A DNA stretch of 33,558 nt from Thermoguttaceae bacterium (GTDB lineage Bacteria; Planctomycetota; Planctomycetia; Pirellulales; Thermoguttaceae). Every line of letters begins with the position of its first letter. The first letter of the stretch is position 1. The position numbers and the translations under genes were made by a program. Shown here piece by piece: positions 15,434 through 23,475 of the stretch. Location: positions 1 through 33,558 of the forward strand of contig JAFQXE010000009.1 in assembly GCA_017407125.1 (NCBI GenBank), read 5' to 3'. The notes below the pieces were generated by a model that saw only the letters and a list, made by a program, of their open reading frames with translations, was not told the origin of the DNA and searched no databases.

Positions 15434-17911
15434 ATGTTAAAACGACTTTTTAGCGCAGCCGTTGTCGCGTTCGCGCTTATGATGAATGTAACAGTCGCTG
15501 ACGAGGCGCAAAAGCCGTCCGCGACTTTGGAGGAGAACTTTCAGGCGGCGCCGATGATTCTGCCGGGCGACAAGATTTCTCTCAAGCCGCTGCCGTTGTG
15601 GCATACAAACGGACTCCTGACGGAAGAGTTGATTGACGAGTTCTTTGAGAAGGGAACGGAGAACGGGTTCGGCGGGTTTACGTTTTTACCGCTCGGTCGG
15701 ACGCAGCCCAAGTACCTGTCGGAAGAGTATTTTAAGCTCTTTGGGAAGGTTCTTGAATCCGCCAAAGCGCGGGGCGAGAAAATCGTTTTCTATGACGACG
15801 TCGATTTCCCGTCCGGTTCCGCAGGCGGGGCGATGCAGGCGCAGTTCCCGGACTACTGTGTCAAACGTCTGGATATGGAATCGTGGACGCAGACCGGTCC
15901 GAAACCCAACGCGGAGTTTGTCTTCTCGCGCAAGCTGAATCAAAACTGGTATAACGGATATACGCAGGCGGCGGTGGCGATGAACCTCAAAACGTGGGAA
16001 CGAATCGACCTGACGCAAGCCAAGGACGCGTCTGTTACAGACGAGAAGATTGTCTGGTCGGTTCCGGAAGGCGAATGGAAGGTTATGATTTTCTACTGTC
16101 TGACCGACAACCGCAAGGTCGACAACATGGATCCGGAAGCGATGCGAAAGTTTCTCACGCTGACATACGATCAATTCTACAAGCGTTTCCCGGAGCATTT
16201 CGGAACGACGATTCCCATCTGTTTTTTCGACGATGTAACAATAACGCAGACGCAGGGCGGGCGCAACTGGACGCCGGGGTTCAACGCGAAGTACCGGCAG
16301 ATGTACGGTCGAAGCCCTGCTCTGGATTACCCGGCGGCGTTCATGTCGATTGGCCCGGAAACGGCGGTCGCCCGGGTTCGGCTGTGGACGGTCAGAAACG
16401 AACTCTTTTCCGACGGCTATCCCAAAGTCGTTCATGAATGGTGCGCTCAACATGGGATGATGTCCAGCGGGCATCCGCAGGGACCGTACGTAATTCAGCC
16501 GTGCAACATGTGCGGCGACGAGATGATGTTCCATCGTTCCAGCGACGCCCCGCTGTTCGACTCGATTCATTACTACGGGCACGGCCGCGACGGGTTCAAG
16601 GTTCCCACGTCCGCTGCCTGTAATCTGGATAAACCGCTGGTTCTGGTTGAAATCTACGGTAACTATCGCGACCACGTCGTCAACGGCAAACCGACTTTTG
16701 ACGACAAAATGCTTTATCGCAGCGCGATGGAGATTTTCTGCCGCGGTGGGAACGTCCTCCTGCCGCACGGCATCTGGTCAGACCCGGCGTCGATGTACAT
16801 TCCCCCGGATATTTCGTGGCGAAACCCGAACCTGAACGGAACCCTGCCGCAGTACGGCGACTGGGTCAGCCGAATCAGCCTGATCATGCGTTACAGCCGG
16901 CACGTTGCCGATATCGGAATCGTCTACCCGATTGACAACCTCAAGTCGTACTTCTATTTTCACGACAAATTCGCGCCGGGCGAACACCCGTACGGATATT
17001 ATATCCCGCCGGAGACGGACTACATGGCTGTCGGGAAAGCGCTCACGTCCAGCATTTATCGGGACTATACGTACCTGCACCCGGACGTCATGCTGTCACG
17101 ATGTTCGATTGGGAAAAACGAGGCGGGGCAGACGGTCTATAAGCTCAACAACGCTCAGAATTACGAGCAGTATCAGGTTCTCGTTCTGACGGGTTCAGAA
17201 ATAGTTTCCTGGAAGACGCTGGAACAGGTTTACGAATTCTGGAAGCAGGGCGGGAAAGTTTTGGCGACAACGCGCTTGCCCAATCGGGCGGCAGAAGGCG
17301 CAGAGTTTGACGCCAAAGTTGTAACGTGGATTAAAGACATGTTCGGCGTCGACCCCCGCGTTCAGGGCGAAGTCGAGGCGGCGTCCTGCGGTCAGGACGA
17401 CATTGTTCTTCCGATTCATTATCGCGAGGTTCGACAGCTCAACAAAGACGGTCAGTTCCCCATGACGTATCCGGGAATTGAACGGCAGGCGCTGACTGAG
17501 ATTCACTGCGACCGCGCCGTCTTTCTGCCGCAGCCGACGCCGGCAGCTTTGCAAAAGGCGTTGGACGAACTGGTTGCCGTTCCCGACGTGAAAATCGTTT
17601 CCCATGACGGCTCCGCCCTGCCGGAAAACAAAATTACTCCTCGTTGGGACTACGATTACGACGGCATGATACAGTACATTCATAAAGTCAAAGAAGGACG
17701 AGATTTTTACCTCGTCGCCAATTCGTCCAATTCAGACGTCGCGCTGGACGTAACGATTCGCGGGACGTTCAAGACGCTGGAACTCTGGAACCCGTTGACC
17801 GGAGAAAGAACGCCGATTGAAGAATCCCAGTTGACGCGAACGCCCAACGCTGTTACAATCAACAACCTGTCGCTGCCGTCCGTAACCGCTGTGTTTATTA
17901 GTTGCAAGTAG
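15434..17911 (+). CDS. Secreted glycoside hydrolase, GH106-like
   Basis: 825 residues with signal peptide (MLKRLFSAAVVAFALMMNVTVA). The N-terminal barrel has LPLWHTNGLLTEELIDEFFE, GFGGFTFLPL and VFYDDVDFPSGSAGG, a layout shared with GH106 alpha-L-rhamnosidases and related uncharacterised glycosyl hydrolases. Later come FFDDVTITQ, the FKVPTSAACNLDKPLVLVEI segment (the 'sample the kin, keep the Glu' region of GH106) and a Rossmann-like region (YQVLVLTGSEIVSWKTLEQV). A C-terminal beta domain (LELWNPLTGERTPI) closes it. GH106 enzymes remove rhamnose from pectin. Catalytic residues were not assigned with certainty. A GAGG ribosome site precedes the ATG; it is 15 bases from the BNR-4 gene, so the two are probably cotranscribed. 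Confidence 0.7.
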   Translation: MLKRLFSAAVVAFALMMNVTVADEAQKPSATLEENFQAAPMILPGDKISLKPLPLWHTNGLLTEELIDEFFEKGTENGFGGFTFLPLGRTQPKYLSEEYFKLFGKVLESAKARGEKIVFYDDVDFPSGSAGGAMQAQFPDYCVKRLDMESWTQTGPKPNAEFVFSRKLNQNWYNGYTQAAVAMNLKTWERIDLTQAKDASVTDEKIVWSVPEGEWKVMIFYCLTDNRKVDNMDPEAMRKFLTLTYDQFYKRFPEHFGTTIPICFFDDVTITQTQGGRNWTPGFNAKYRQMYGRSPALDYPAAFMSIGPETAVARVRLWTVRNELFSDGYPKVVHEWCAQHGMMSSGHPQGPYVIQPCNMCGDEMMFHRSSDAPLFDSIHYYGHGRDGFKVPTSAACNLDKPLVLVEIYGNYRDHVVNGKPTFDDKMLYRSAMEIFCRGGNVLLPHGIWSDPASMYIPPDISWRNPNLNGTLPQYGDWVSRISLIMRYSRHVADIGIVYPIDNLKSYFYFHDKFAPGEHPYGYYIPPETDYMAVGKALTSSIYRDYTYLHPDVMLSRCSIGKNEAGQTVYKLNNAQNYEQYQVLVLTGSEIVSWKTLEQVYEFWKQGGKVLATTRLPNRAAEGAEFDAKVVTWIKDMFGVDPRVQGEVEAASCGQDDIVLPIHYREVRQLNKDGQFPMTYPGIERQALTEIHCDRAVFLPQPTPAALQKALDELVAVPDVKIVSHDGSALPENKITPRWDYDYDGMIQYIHKVKEGRDFYLVANSSNSDVALDVTIRGTFKTLELWNPLTGERTPIEESQLTRTPNAVTINNLSLPSVTAVFISCK

Positions 17912-17917
17912 TTTAAA

Positions 17918-17936
17918 ATTCGCCGAAGGCGAATCC
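17918..17936 (+). repeat. TTCGCC/GGCGAA hairpin fragment
   Basis: ATTCGCCGAAGGCGAAT is a small perfect hairpin just after the stop of the GH106-like gene, abutting a CTACTGC array. It shares the hairpin of elements A, B and C but lacks their other parts. Confidence 0.5.
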
Positions 17937-17964
17937 CTACTGCCTATTGCCTACTGCCTACTGC
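17937..17964 (+). repeat. CTACTGC heptamer array, copy 3
   Basis: Four tandem 7-mers CTACTGC, CTATTGC, CTACTGC, CTACTGC, ending 12 bases before the ATG of the beta-helix gene. The position relative to the start codon matches copy 2. Confidence 0.8.
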
Positions 17965-17976
17965 CTTATTACACTC

Positions 17977-19134
17977 ATGAGATATTTACATTTTATATTG
18001 ATTGTCCTGTTTGCCACGACTGCCTACGGCGAGACGCTGCACGTTGGCCCAGATCAGGCGTTTTCACGTATTGAAGACGCCGTTTCAGCGGCAAAGCCCG
18101 GCGCTACAATAATTGTTCATCCGCCGCGTCCCAACGGCGCGGTTTACGAAGAAGTAAAATTGATGATCGATAAACCGAATCTGACGATTCAGGCGGCAAA
18201 TCCGAATGACCCTATTGTTCTTGACGGGGATGGCGTCAACTATACTGGCGCGGGTTCGACGCCTCGGGCGATTGTTCAGTTTTGCGCTCACGGTTCTGGC
18301 GGAACGCTGGACGGTTTTATTCTTCGCAACGCTCATAACGAGACGCACAACGCCGCCGGCGTGAGAATATCGCAGGCGAACAATGTTACAATCTCCCGGT
18401 GCGATATTTTCAACAACGACATGGGAATTATGAGCGACGGGTGCGTAGCCGCACGGGCGAGTGGACGAGGTTATGCCTCCGAAAAAGCCGGGTTCGAAGA
18501 TACCCATTTCCACACAGGAACCGACCTTGTCGGTCGCGCGGGTAAACAGGGCGTTGAACCGCTGGGCGCCAATCAACTTATAACCCATTGCCGCATTACA
18601 GACAATGGGGCAGAGGAAGAACCCGGGTACAACCACAATCTATATCTCGGCGGGGACAGCGTTAAAATTCAGTATTCGGAAATCGCTCGGGCGAAGACGG
18701 GACATAACGTTAAATGTCGAGTTCATCGGGTTACTATTTCCAACTGTTCCATTCATGACGCCGCCAACCGGGAAATCGATTTGGTCGACGGCAAAGACTG
18801 TACAGACGCTCCCGGCAGTAACGCTCTGATTTCCAACTGCTCGATTAAGAAAGACCCTTTGTGTAAAGGAAATCACGGTTGTATTCATTTTGGAAAAGAC
18901 GGCGGCGCGGCTCACGATGGCGCAATTGTTCTGAAAAACAACGCGATTGAAACGCCGTTTTCTTCGCCTGTTATTGAGCTTACTGACGGCAAAGGCGTTG
19001 CTTTGTATGACAACGTTTTTTCTGACGCCGGATCAGGCGCTCCCGCAACGCTGATAAAAGCCCACGGAAATCAGAAAAGTATACGGGTCGGAAACAGAAT
19101 TCCAGATAAATGGATAATTGAGAACGAGAAATAA
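17977..19134 (+). CDS. Secreted right-handed parallel beta-helix protein
   Basis: 385 residues from ATG 17977, where a signal peptide starts (MRYLHFILIVLFATTAYG); an upstream in-frame ATG lies within the heptamer repeat and is rejected. LHVGPDQAFSRIEDAVSAAKPGATIIV is the usual N-terminal cap of secreted pectate-lyase-like beta-helix proteins. Successive coils follow (LDGFILRNAHN, NVTISRCDIFNNDMGI, NQLITHCRITDNG, RVTISNCSIHDAANREIDLVDG, NALISNCSIKKD, IVLKNNAIETP). Such proteins bind or cleave polysaccharides; no family-specific catalytic set was identified. It sits between glycoside hydrolases on the same strand, consistent with a role in plant glycan breakdown. Confidence 0.8.
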   Translation: MRYLHFILIVLFATTAYGETLHVGPDQAFSRIEDAVSAAKPGATIIVHPPRPNGAVYEEVKLMIDKPNLTIQAANPNDPIVLDGDGVNYTGAGSTPRAIVQFCAHGSGGTLDGFILRNAHNETHNAAGVRISQANNVTISRCDIFNNDMGIMSDGCVAARASGRGYASEKAGFEDTHFHTGTDLVGRAGKQGVEPLGANQLITHCRITDNGAEEEPGYNHNLYLGGDSVKIQYSEIARAKTGHNVKCRVHRVTISNCSIHDAANREIDLVDGKDCTDAPGSNALISNCSIKKDPLCKGNHGCIHFGKDGGAAHDGAIVLKNNAIETPFSSPVIELTDGKGVALYDNVFSDAGSGAPATLIKAHGNQKSIRVGNRIPDKWIIENEK

Positions 19135-19175
19135 TCAAGTTAGAATCGATAATTGTTGCTAATTCCAGCGTTCTG

Positions 19176-19240
19176 GTTCGCCTATCGGCGAACTGCGTAA
19201 TTCCGCTCACGTTGTTCGCTCCATTACCGCCTTTCATTCA
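19176..19240 (+). repeat. Palindromic intergenic element C
   Basis: GTTCGCCTATCGGCGAAC hairpin, GCGTAATTCCGCTC, then CGCTCCATTACCGCCTTTCA. It matches element B almost word for word and ends about 20 bases before the GH5 ATG. Confidence 0.65.
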
Positions 19241-19260
19241 TTCCCTATTCCCTAATTATC

Positions 19261-20823
19261 ATGTTACATTCCCGAATCCTCCCCATCCTGACGGTTTTAT
19301 TATTGACGATTCCCGCTTACGGACAGGTGGAACTGTCTAACGGTGATTTCTCCAAAACGACTTCAGCTCAGCTTGCCTCTGACTGGGGCGTGAACGGCGA
19401 TACGACGTCCGTTCAATCGGTGAATATCGACGGGAAAGACGTTCCGGTTTTACGTCTGACGGTTAAACAGCCGCGGTCGAACGTGATGGTTTATCGGCGC
19501 ATGTATCTGCCGAAGAATCCGCCAAAAGCGCTTAAAGTTCAGCTGAAGGTTCGATACGAGTACGTTCAGTCCGGGGCGCAAAACTGGAACGACGGGCGGT
19601 TTATTATGAACTTCAAATCGTCCGACGGCAAGACGCTTTCGCCGACGCCGCACGTGCCGACGTTCAAGGGAACGTCCGACGGCTGGAAGAACGTTGAGTA
19701 TGTTGTCGCCGTTCCGGAAAGGGCGGAATTTGTCGAACTGATGCCATATTTCCTGCAGGCGCAGTCCGGGACAATGGAATTCGCTGCAATTCAGGTCAGC
19801 GCGACCGATCAGACGCCGCCCGAGAAGAAAGAGCGTCCCCGCGTCCAGGCGAAGCCGTCAACCGTCCAGACGCCGCGCGATGTAACAGGACTGTCAGAAC
19901 CGATTCGCGTTGAGGGAAACCGGATTGTAAATCGACAGGGAAAAGAGGTTTGGCTGCAGGGCGTCTGCATTGACTCTTTGGAATGGAGCGCGGGCGGCGA
20001 GCATATTGAGCAAAGCGTTGCGGTAGCTCTGGACGATTGGAAGGCAAACGTCGTTCGGCTTCCGGTCAACGAGGAGTTCTGGTTCGGTCTGAACAAATGG
20101 CAAAACGACGGCGGGGAGAAGTACCGTCAGCTGGTTGACCGCGTTGTCGCGCTATGCGCTGAACGAAAGGCGTATCTGGTTCTTGACCTGCACCGGTTCG
20201 GGACGCCGAAAGACGAACATCGTAAATTCTGGTCGGACGCCGCTGTTCGGTACAAGAATCATCCCGCCGTTATTTTTGAACTGTTTAACGAGCCGCACGA
20301 CATCAATTGGGAAACGTGGCGCTCGTCCATGCAGACGCTTCTCGACGCCGTTCGTCAAACCGGGGCGAACAACCCTGTTATTGTCGGCGGCACAGACTGG
20401 AGCTACGATTTGTCCGCCGTTGCCAGAGGGGAATATGTTTTGACAGATACAAAATCCGGTCGAGGGATTATTTATTCGTCACATATCTATCCGTGGAAGA
20501 CGGGTTGGCAGAAAGCGTTTATCGACGCGGCGAAGAAACATCCGATTTTTATCGGCGAGGTCGGAAATCTGCGTTCGTGGGACGATTTCAGCTTCATTCC
20601 CAAAAGCGCTCAGAATGAAGTTGTTGGAGTGGAAAGCCCATGGCCGGCGGACATGCTGGGCGTGATTCAGCGCTACCGGCTCAACTGGACGGCGTTCAGC
20701 TTTCACCCGAAATGCGGACCCAACGTCATTAAAGATTGGGACTATACGCCCACGGAATTCTGGGGCGTACAGGTTAAACAGGCGTTGGCGGGGCAGCAGT
20801 TCAAGACAAAAAGATTGAGATGA
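19261..20823 (+). CDS. Secreted GH5 glycoside hydrolase with N-terminal CBM-like domain
   Basis: 520 residues. Signal peptide MLHSRILPILTVLLLTIPAYG. Residues about 24-180 form a beta-sandwich-like domain (NGDFSKTTSAQLASDWGVNG ... GTMEFAAIQVSA), like carbohydrate-binding modules of the CBM4/9 type. A Pro/Lys/Thr linker follows. The catalytic (beta/alpha)8 domain starts near 215 (NRIVNRQGKEVWLQGV). The acid/base is E344 in IFELFNEPHD and the nucleophile is E433 in PIFIGEVGN. GH5 enzymes cut cellulose, mannan or related beta-glucans; the subfamily is not resolved. Last gene of the secreted glycan cluster, followed by a terminator at 20881-20911. No clear ribosome site. Confidence 0.88.
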   Translation: MLHSRILPILTVLLLTIPAYGQVELSNGDFSKTTSAQLASDWGVNGDTTSVQSVNIDGKDVPVLRLTVKQPRSNVMVYRRMYLPKNPPKALKVQLKVRYEYVQSGAQNWNDGRFIMNFKSSDGKTLSPTPHVPTFKGTSDGWKNVEYVVAVPERAEFVELMPYFLQAQSGTMEFAAIQVSATDQTPPEKKERPRVQAKPSTVQTPRDVTGLSEPIRVEGNRIVNRQGKEVWLQGVCIDSLEWSAGGEHIEQSVAVALDDWKANVVRLPVNEEFWFGLNKWQNDGGEKYRQLVDRVVALCAERKAYLVLDLHRFGTPKDEHRKFWSDAAVRYKNHPAVIFELFNEPHDINWETWRSSMQTLLDAVRQTGANNPVIVGGTDWSYDLSAVARGEYVLTDTKSGRGIIYSSHIYPWKTGWQKAFIDAAKKHPIFIGEVGNLRSWDDFSFIPKSAQNEVVGVESPWPADMLGVIQRYRLNWTAFSFHPKCGPNVIKDWDYTPTEFWGVQVKQALAGQQFKTKRLR

Positions 20824-20880
20824 GAGATATATTAGGCAACTGTTACGCAACGCGTTTACAGTAAGCAGCGTTATTTTTAC

Positions 20881-20911
20881 AGAATCCCTCTATTTTAGAG
20901 GGATTCTTTTT
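20881..20911 (+). terminator. Terminator after GH5 gene
   Basis: AGAATCCCTCT and AGAGGGATTCT (20881-20906) form an 11-bp perfect stem with a short TTT-type loop, followed by TTTTAT. It faces the end of the minus-strand small membrane protein gene as well. Confidence 0.8.
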
Positions 20912-20940
20912 ATAACAAGAGTAATATGCGTTAGTCGAAT

Positions 20941-21123
20941 CTATTGATTCATTACAAACACCGCGATTATTACAATCAAGATGATAATCAGTATTATTGG
21001 AATTAGTATAGTTCCACAACCCTTGGAAATCCCTTTAGCGTATGATTCATCTTTCCCTTTAAAAATCGCGCCAAACAGCATTAAAGCAAAAAGGATTAAT
21101 ATAATGAAAATTATTAAATCCAT
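20941..21123 (-). CDS. Small two-helix membrane protein
   Basis: 60 residues. Two hydrophobic helices, IIFIILILFALMLFGAIF and ILIPIILIIILIVIIAVFVM, are joined by a polar loop (KGKDESYAKGISKGCG). A good AAGGGAG ribosome site lies nine bases before the ATG, which makes it likely real despite its size. Family not recognised; the layout suggests a small inner-membrane protein. Stands alone on the minus strand between the GH5 terminator and the aminotransferase. Confidence 0.65.
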   Translation of the reverse strand: MDLIIFIILILFALMLFGAIFKGKDESYAKGISKGCGTILIPIILIIILIVIIAVFVMNQ

Positions 21124-21327
21124 TCGAACATCTCCCTTTCATTAGCGTTCTTTGGGTAAGTATGTTAACGTCAACAAATCTTTAACATTCATTTTAATAT
21201 TATAATTTAAAATCGTTTATAAAAAAGGGGGGAACATAGACTCTTGCTTTTATTATGAAGCAGAAACGATGAAAACCCTTTTACGACGAATCGTTTTCCC
21301 TGCGGAATGATTTTTCTCAACAGCCCC
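21124..21327. other. AT-rich intergenic region, possible RNA structure
   Basis: No gene seen. Minus-strand promoter elements for the small membrane protein probably lie here (TATAAT reading on the minus strand at 21199-21204). GAAACGAT near 21265 can pair with ATCGTTTTC near 21290, and AAAGGGG near 21230 can pair with CCCCTTT near 21325, enclosing about 100 bases. This pairing could be chance. Confidence 0.35.
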
Positions 21328-21355
21328 TTTACGGAAAAGCAAATTAAATTATAAT
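21328..21355 (+). promoter_or_regulatory. Promoter of aminotransferase
   Basis: TTTACG (21328-21333), 16-base spacer, TATAAT (21350-21355). The -10 box is perfect. The leader to the ATG at 21458 is about 95 nt. Confidence 0.55.
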
Positions 21356-21457
21356 TGTGAACCGAGTAGGCAATAGGTTTTTTTTAACTAATGTCCGACG
21401 ACTAATTCCGAATGCCTCTTTGTAACTGACATCAAACCATTAACCACACATAATCCC

Positions 21458-22642
21458 ATGAACCTTGCTCAACGCATGTTGGCTTTAGAGCCGTCGGCGA
21501 CGCTGGCAATGTCCGGCAAAGCCAAAGAAATGAAAGCGGCTGGCGTAACTGTTTACGATCTCTCTCTGGGAGAGCCGGACTTCAACACGCCTGAACATAT
21601 CTGTCAGGCGGCTTTCGAGGCGATTAAGTCGGGCAAAACCCGATACACGCCCGCAGCGGGCATTATGCCTCTGCGCGAGGCGGTTGCCGCGGCGTACAAG
21701 GCAAAACACGGTCTGGAATACAAGCCGACCGACGTCGTCGTTTCCAACGGCGCCAAGCACGCTCTGCACAACGCGTTTACCGTTACCGTCAATCCGGGCG
21801 ACGAGGTTATCATTCCCGCTCCGTACTGGGTTTCCTATGCGGAACTGGTTAAACTCGCCGGCGGCGTCCCGGTAATCGTCCAGACGCGTCAGGAAGACCA
21901 GTTCCGACTCACGGCGGAATTGCTGCGCGCGTCGATTACGCCCAAGACCAAGGCGCTGCTGCTGTGCTCGCCGTCCAACCCGACGGGAAGCATGTACACG
22001 CCGGAACAGCTCGGTCAGCTGGCGGACGTCGTGCTGGAAAAAGACATCATCGTTATTGCAGACGAGATCTACGAGAACCTCGTTTACGGAGACAACAAAT
22101 TCGCGTCCTTTGCCACCGTTCGACCGGGCTTGCAGGACAAAACGATTCTGGTCAACGGCGTCAGCAAGACGTACGCCATGACCGGCTGGCGAATCGGCTG
22201 GACGCTTGCGCCGTCCAACATCGCCAAGTCGATGGCGGCTCTGCAAAGTCAGGAGACGTCCAACCCGTGTTCGGTCAGCCAGTTCGCGGCGTTGGCGGCA
22301 ATTCAGGGCGACCAGTCCTGCGTTGCGACAATGCTTGCGGAATTCTCCAAACGACGCGATTACGTTACTTCCCGCATCGCGGCAATTGACGGCATGTCCT
22401 GCGTTGAGATGTCCGGCGCGTTCTACGCCTTTTTCAACATTCAGGCGCACTTGGGCAGAAAGTACGGCGACAAGATGGTCGAAACCGATTCTGACTGGTG
22501 CCTGACGCTTTTGGAACAGCAGCACGTCGCCACCGTCATGGGCAGCGCGTTCGGCGCCCCGGGATACGCCCGCGCCTCGTTCGCCGCCAGCATGGAAACC
22601 CTCAAAGAAGCGTTTGACCGAATCGAAGCGTTTGTAAAATAA
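21458..22642 (+). CDS. Class I/II aminotransferase (aspartate type)
   Basis: 394 residues, fold type I PLP enzyme. Motifs: SLGEPDFNTP (substrate end), RYTPAAGIMPLREAV, PYWVSY, NPTGS, ADEIYE, and SKTYAMTGWRIGW with the PLP lysine K237. The C-terminal GAFYAFF and YARASFAAS segments are also typical. The sequence resembles the 1-beta group that includes aspartate and bifunctional aspartate/prephenate aminotransferases, so a role in aspartate or aromatic amino acid synthesis is likely; which one cannot be decided. Own promoter at 21328; no neighbouring pathway gene. The stop codon is followed at once by GCGAGTT-type heptamers and then a shared hairpin terminator. Cytoplasmic. Confidence 0.9.
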   Translation: MNLAQRMLALEPSATLAMSGKAKEMKAAGVTVYDLSLGEPDFNTPEHICQAAFEAIKSGKTRYTPAAGIMPLREAVAAAYKAKHGLEYKPTDVVVSNGAKHALHNAFTVTVNPGDEVIIPAPYWVSYAELVKLAGGVPVIVQTRQEDQFRLTAELLRASITPKTKALLLCSPSNPTGSMYTPEQLGQLADVVLEKDIIVIADEIYENLVYGDNKFASFATVRPGLQDKTILVNGVSKTYAMTGWRIGWTLAPSNIAKSMAALQSQETSNPCSVSQFAALAAIQGDQSCVATMLAEFSKRRDYVTSRIAAIDGMSCVEMSGAFYAFFNIQAHLGRKYGDKMVETDSDWCLTLLEQQHVATVMGSAFGAPGYARASFAASMETLKEAFDRIEAFVK

Positions 22643-22673
22643 GTTGCGAGTTGCGAGTAGCGAGTTGCGAGAG
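22643..22673 (+). repeat. GCGAGTT heptamer array, copy 3
   Basis: Begins one base after the aminotransferase TAA: GTT, then GCGAGTT, GCGAGTA, GCGAGTT, GCGAGAG. The last three units are identical to those at 11058-11078. Confidence 0.8.
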
Positions 22674-22713
22674 ATAATTCGCAACTCCGTTTTCATTGCA
22701 TTCAAGAAATAAC

Positions 22714-22750
22714 AAAAGCGTAACCATTTCGGTTACGCTTTCGCTTTTTA
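22714..22750. terminator. Bidirectional terminator
   Basis: AAAGCGTAACC (22715-22725) and GGTTACGCTTT (22731-22741) form an 11-bp perfect stem with loop ATTTC. It is T-rich on both sides: CGCTTTTT on plus and TTTTGTTATT on minus. It ends the aminotransferase on plus and the first CCPDC-repeat gene on minus. A near copy lies at 23764-23800. Confidence 0.75.
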
Positions 22751-22776
22751 GAAAGGGTAAACTTTATCTTGTCTGA

Positions 22777-23364
22777 TTAAATAGCGCGCGGGGGAACAAC
22801 AGGTGTGCGCGGCGGTACTGGAGGACGCGGAACTGGCGGTACCGGAATACGGGGATGGGTTGGTTGTCCATGATGATAACCGCGGCAGTCAGGGCAGTGT
22901 TGTCCAGGTGCATTGGGTTTGTGAGGACGTTTGCAATCCGGGCAGCAGAATCCGGGTCGCGGCGGCATATCCATTTGTGGATGGGTATGGCGTCCCTGAT
23001 GATAACCTGTGCAGCCAGGGCAGTGTTGTCCGGGAATGTGTTTGTGGAACTGATGGCAGTCCGGGCAACAGAATCCGGGTCGCGGCGGCGGGTCCATAGC
23101 GGGATGGCTTGGGCGTCCGTGATGATAGCCGGAGCAGCCAGGACAATGACGTCCCGGTGTGGGGGCGTGGAATTGATGGCAACTGGGGCAGCAGAATCCC
23201 GGTCGAGGCGGTGGATCCATTCGCGGCGGTACTGGCGGTCTCGGTACTGGCGGTCTTGGAACCGGAACCGGCGGAACTGGTCGCACCGGAGGTTGAGCCA
23301 TTGCGGCGCTAAATAGAAGCGCGCTTAACGCTGCCGCAAATGCAATGGTAATAATCTTTTTCAT
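22777..23364 (-). CDS. Secreted Cys/His/Pro-rich repeat protein, copy 1
   Basis: 195 residues; family not recognised. Signal peptide MKKIITIAFAAALSALLFSAAMA, then a Pro/Val/Arg-rich spacer (about 25-48). Three modules recur every 41 residues (CC at 58-59, 99-100, 140-141). Each has a PPRPGFCCP-x-C part, a His, and a PGxHCP-x-C-x-GYHHG part, giving five Cys and four or five His. The tail is again Pro-rich. The paired CPxC motifs look like a zinc-ribbon knuckle; metal binding is inference. The start is fixed by an AAGGAG ribosome site. It has two paralogues immediately upstream on the same strand. Likely periplasmic or cell-surface. A sigma70-like promoter lies at 23447-23475. Confidence 0.8.
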   Translation of the reverse strand: MKKIITIAFAAALSALLFSAAMAQPPVRPVPPVPVPRPPVPRPPVPPRMDPPPRPGFCCPSCHQFHAPTPGRHCPGCSGYHHGRPSHPAMDPPPRPGFCCPDCHQFHKHIPGQHCPGCTGYHQGRHTHPQMDMPPRPGFCCPDCKRPHKPNAPGQHCPDCRGYHHGQPTHPRIPVPPVPRPPVPPRTPVVPPRAI

Positions 23365-23402
23365 GTCTATCTCTCCTTGACGATGTTAAAAAGAATAAAT
23401 AA

Positions 23403-23430
23403 GGAAACCTCCTAGTTTGTATATGTTTCC
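23403..23430 (-). promoter_or_regulatory. Leader hairpin of CCPDC gene 1
   Basis: GGAAAC and GTTTCC pair across a loop containing GTATAT and a GGAGG-like run on the minus strand. It lies between the promoter and the ATG, about 40-65 bases before the start. Similar hairpins occur at the same place before the two paralogues (24421 and 25510). Confidence 0.5.
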
Positions 23431-23446
23431 TATGATTCTTATTTCC

Positions 23447-23475
23447 GTTTTAATGGATTTTTGAATCTTTGTCAA
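23447..23475 (-). promoter_or_regulatory. Promoter of CCPDC gene 1
   Basis: Minus strand: perfect TTGACA (plus 23470-23475), 17-base spacer, TAAAAC (plus 23447-23452). Confidence 0.6.

Noticed and set aside
20839..20861. CTGTTACGC/GCGTTTACAG hairpin after the GH5 stop
   Set aside because: Imperfect short stem without a T-tract; the strong terminator 20 bases further on explains the end of the transcript.
22803..23316. Plus-strand frames opposite the CCPDC genes
   Set aside because: They are shadows of the repeated coding units; the minus-strand readings have signal peptides, ribosome sites and promoters.
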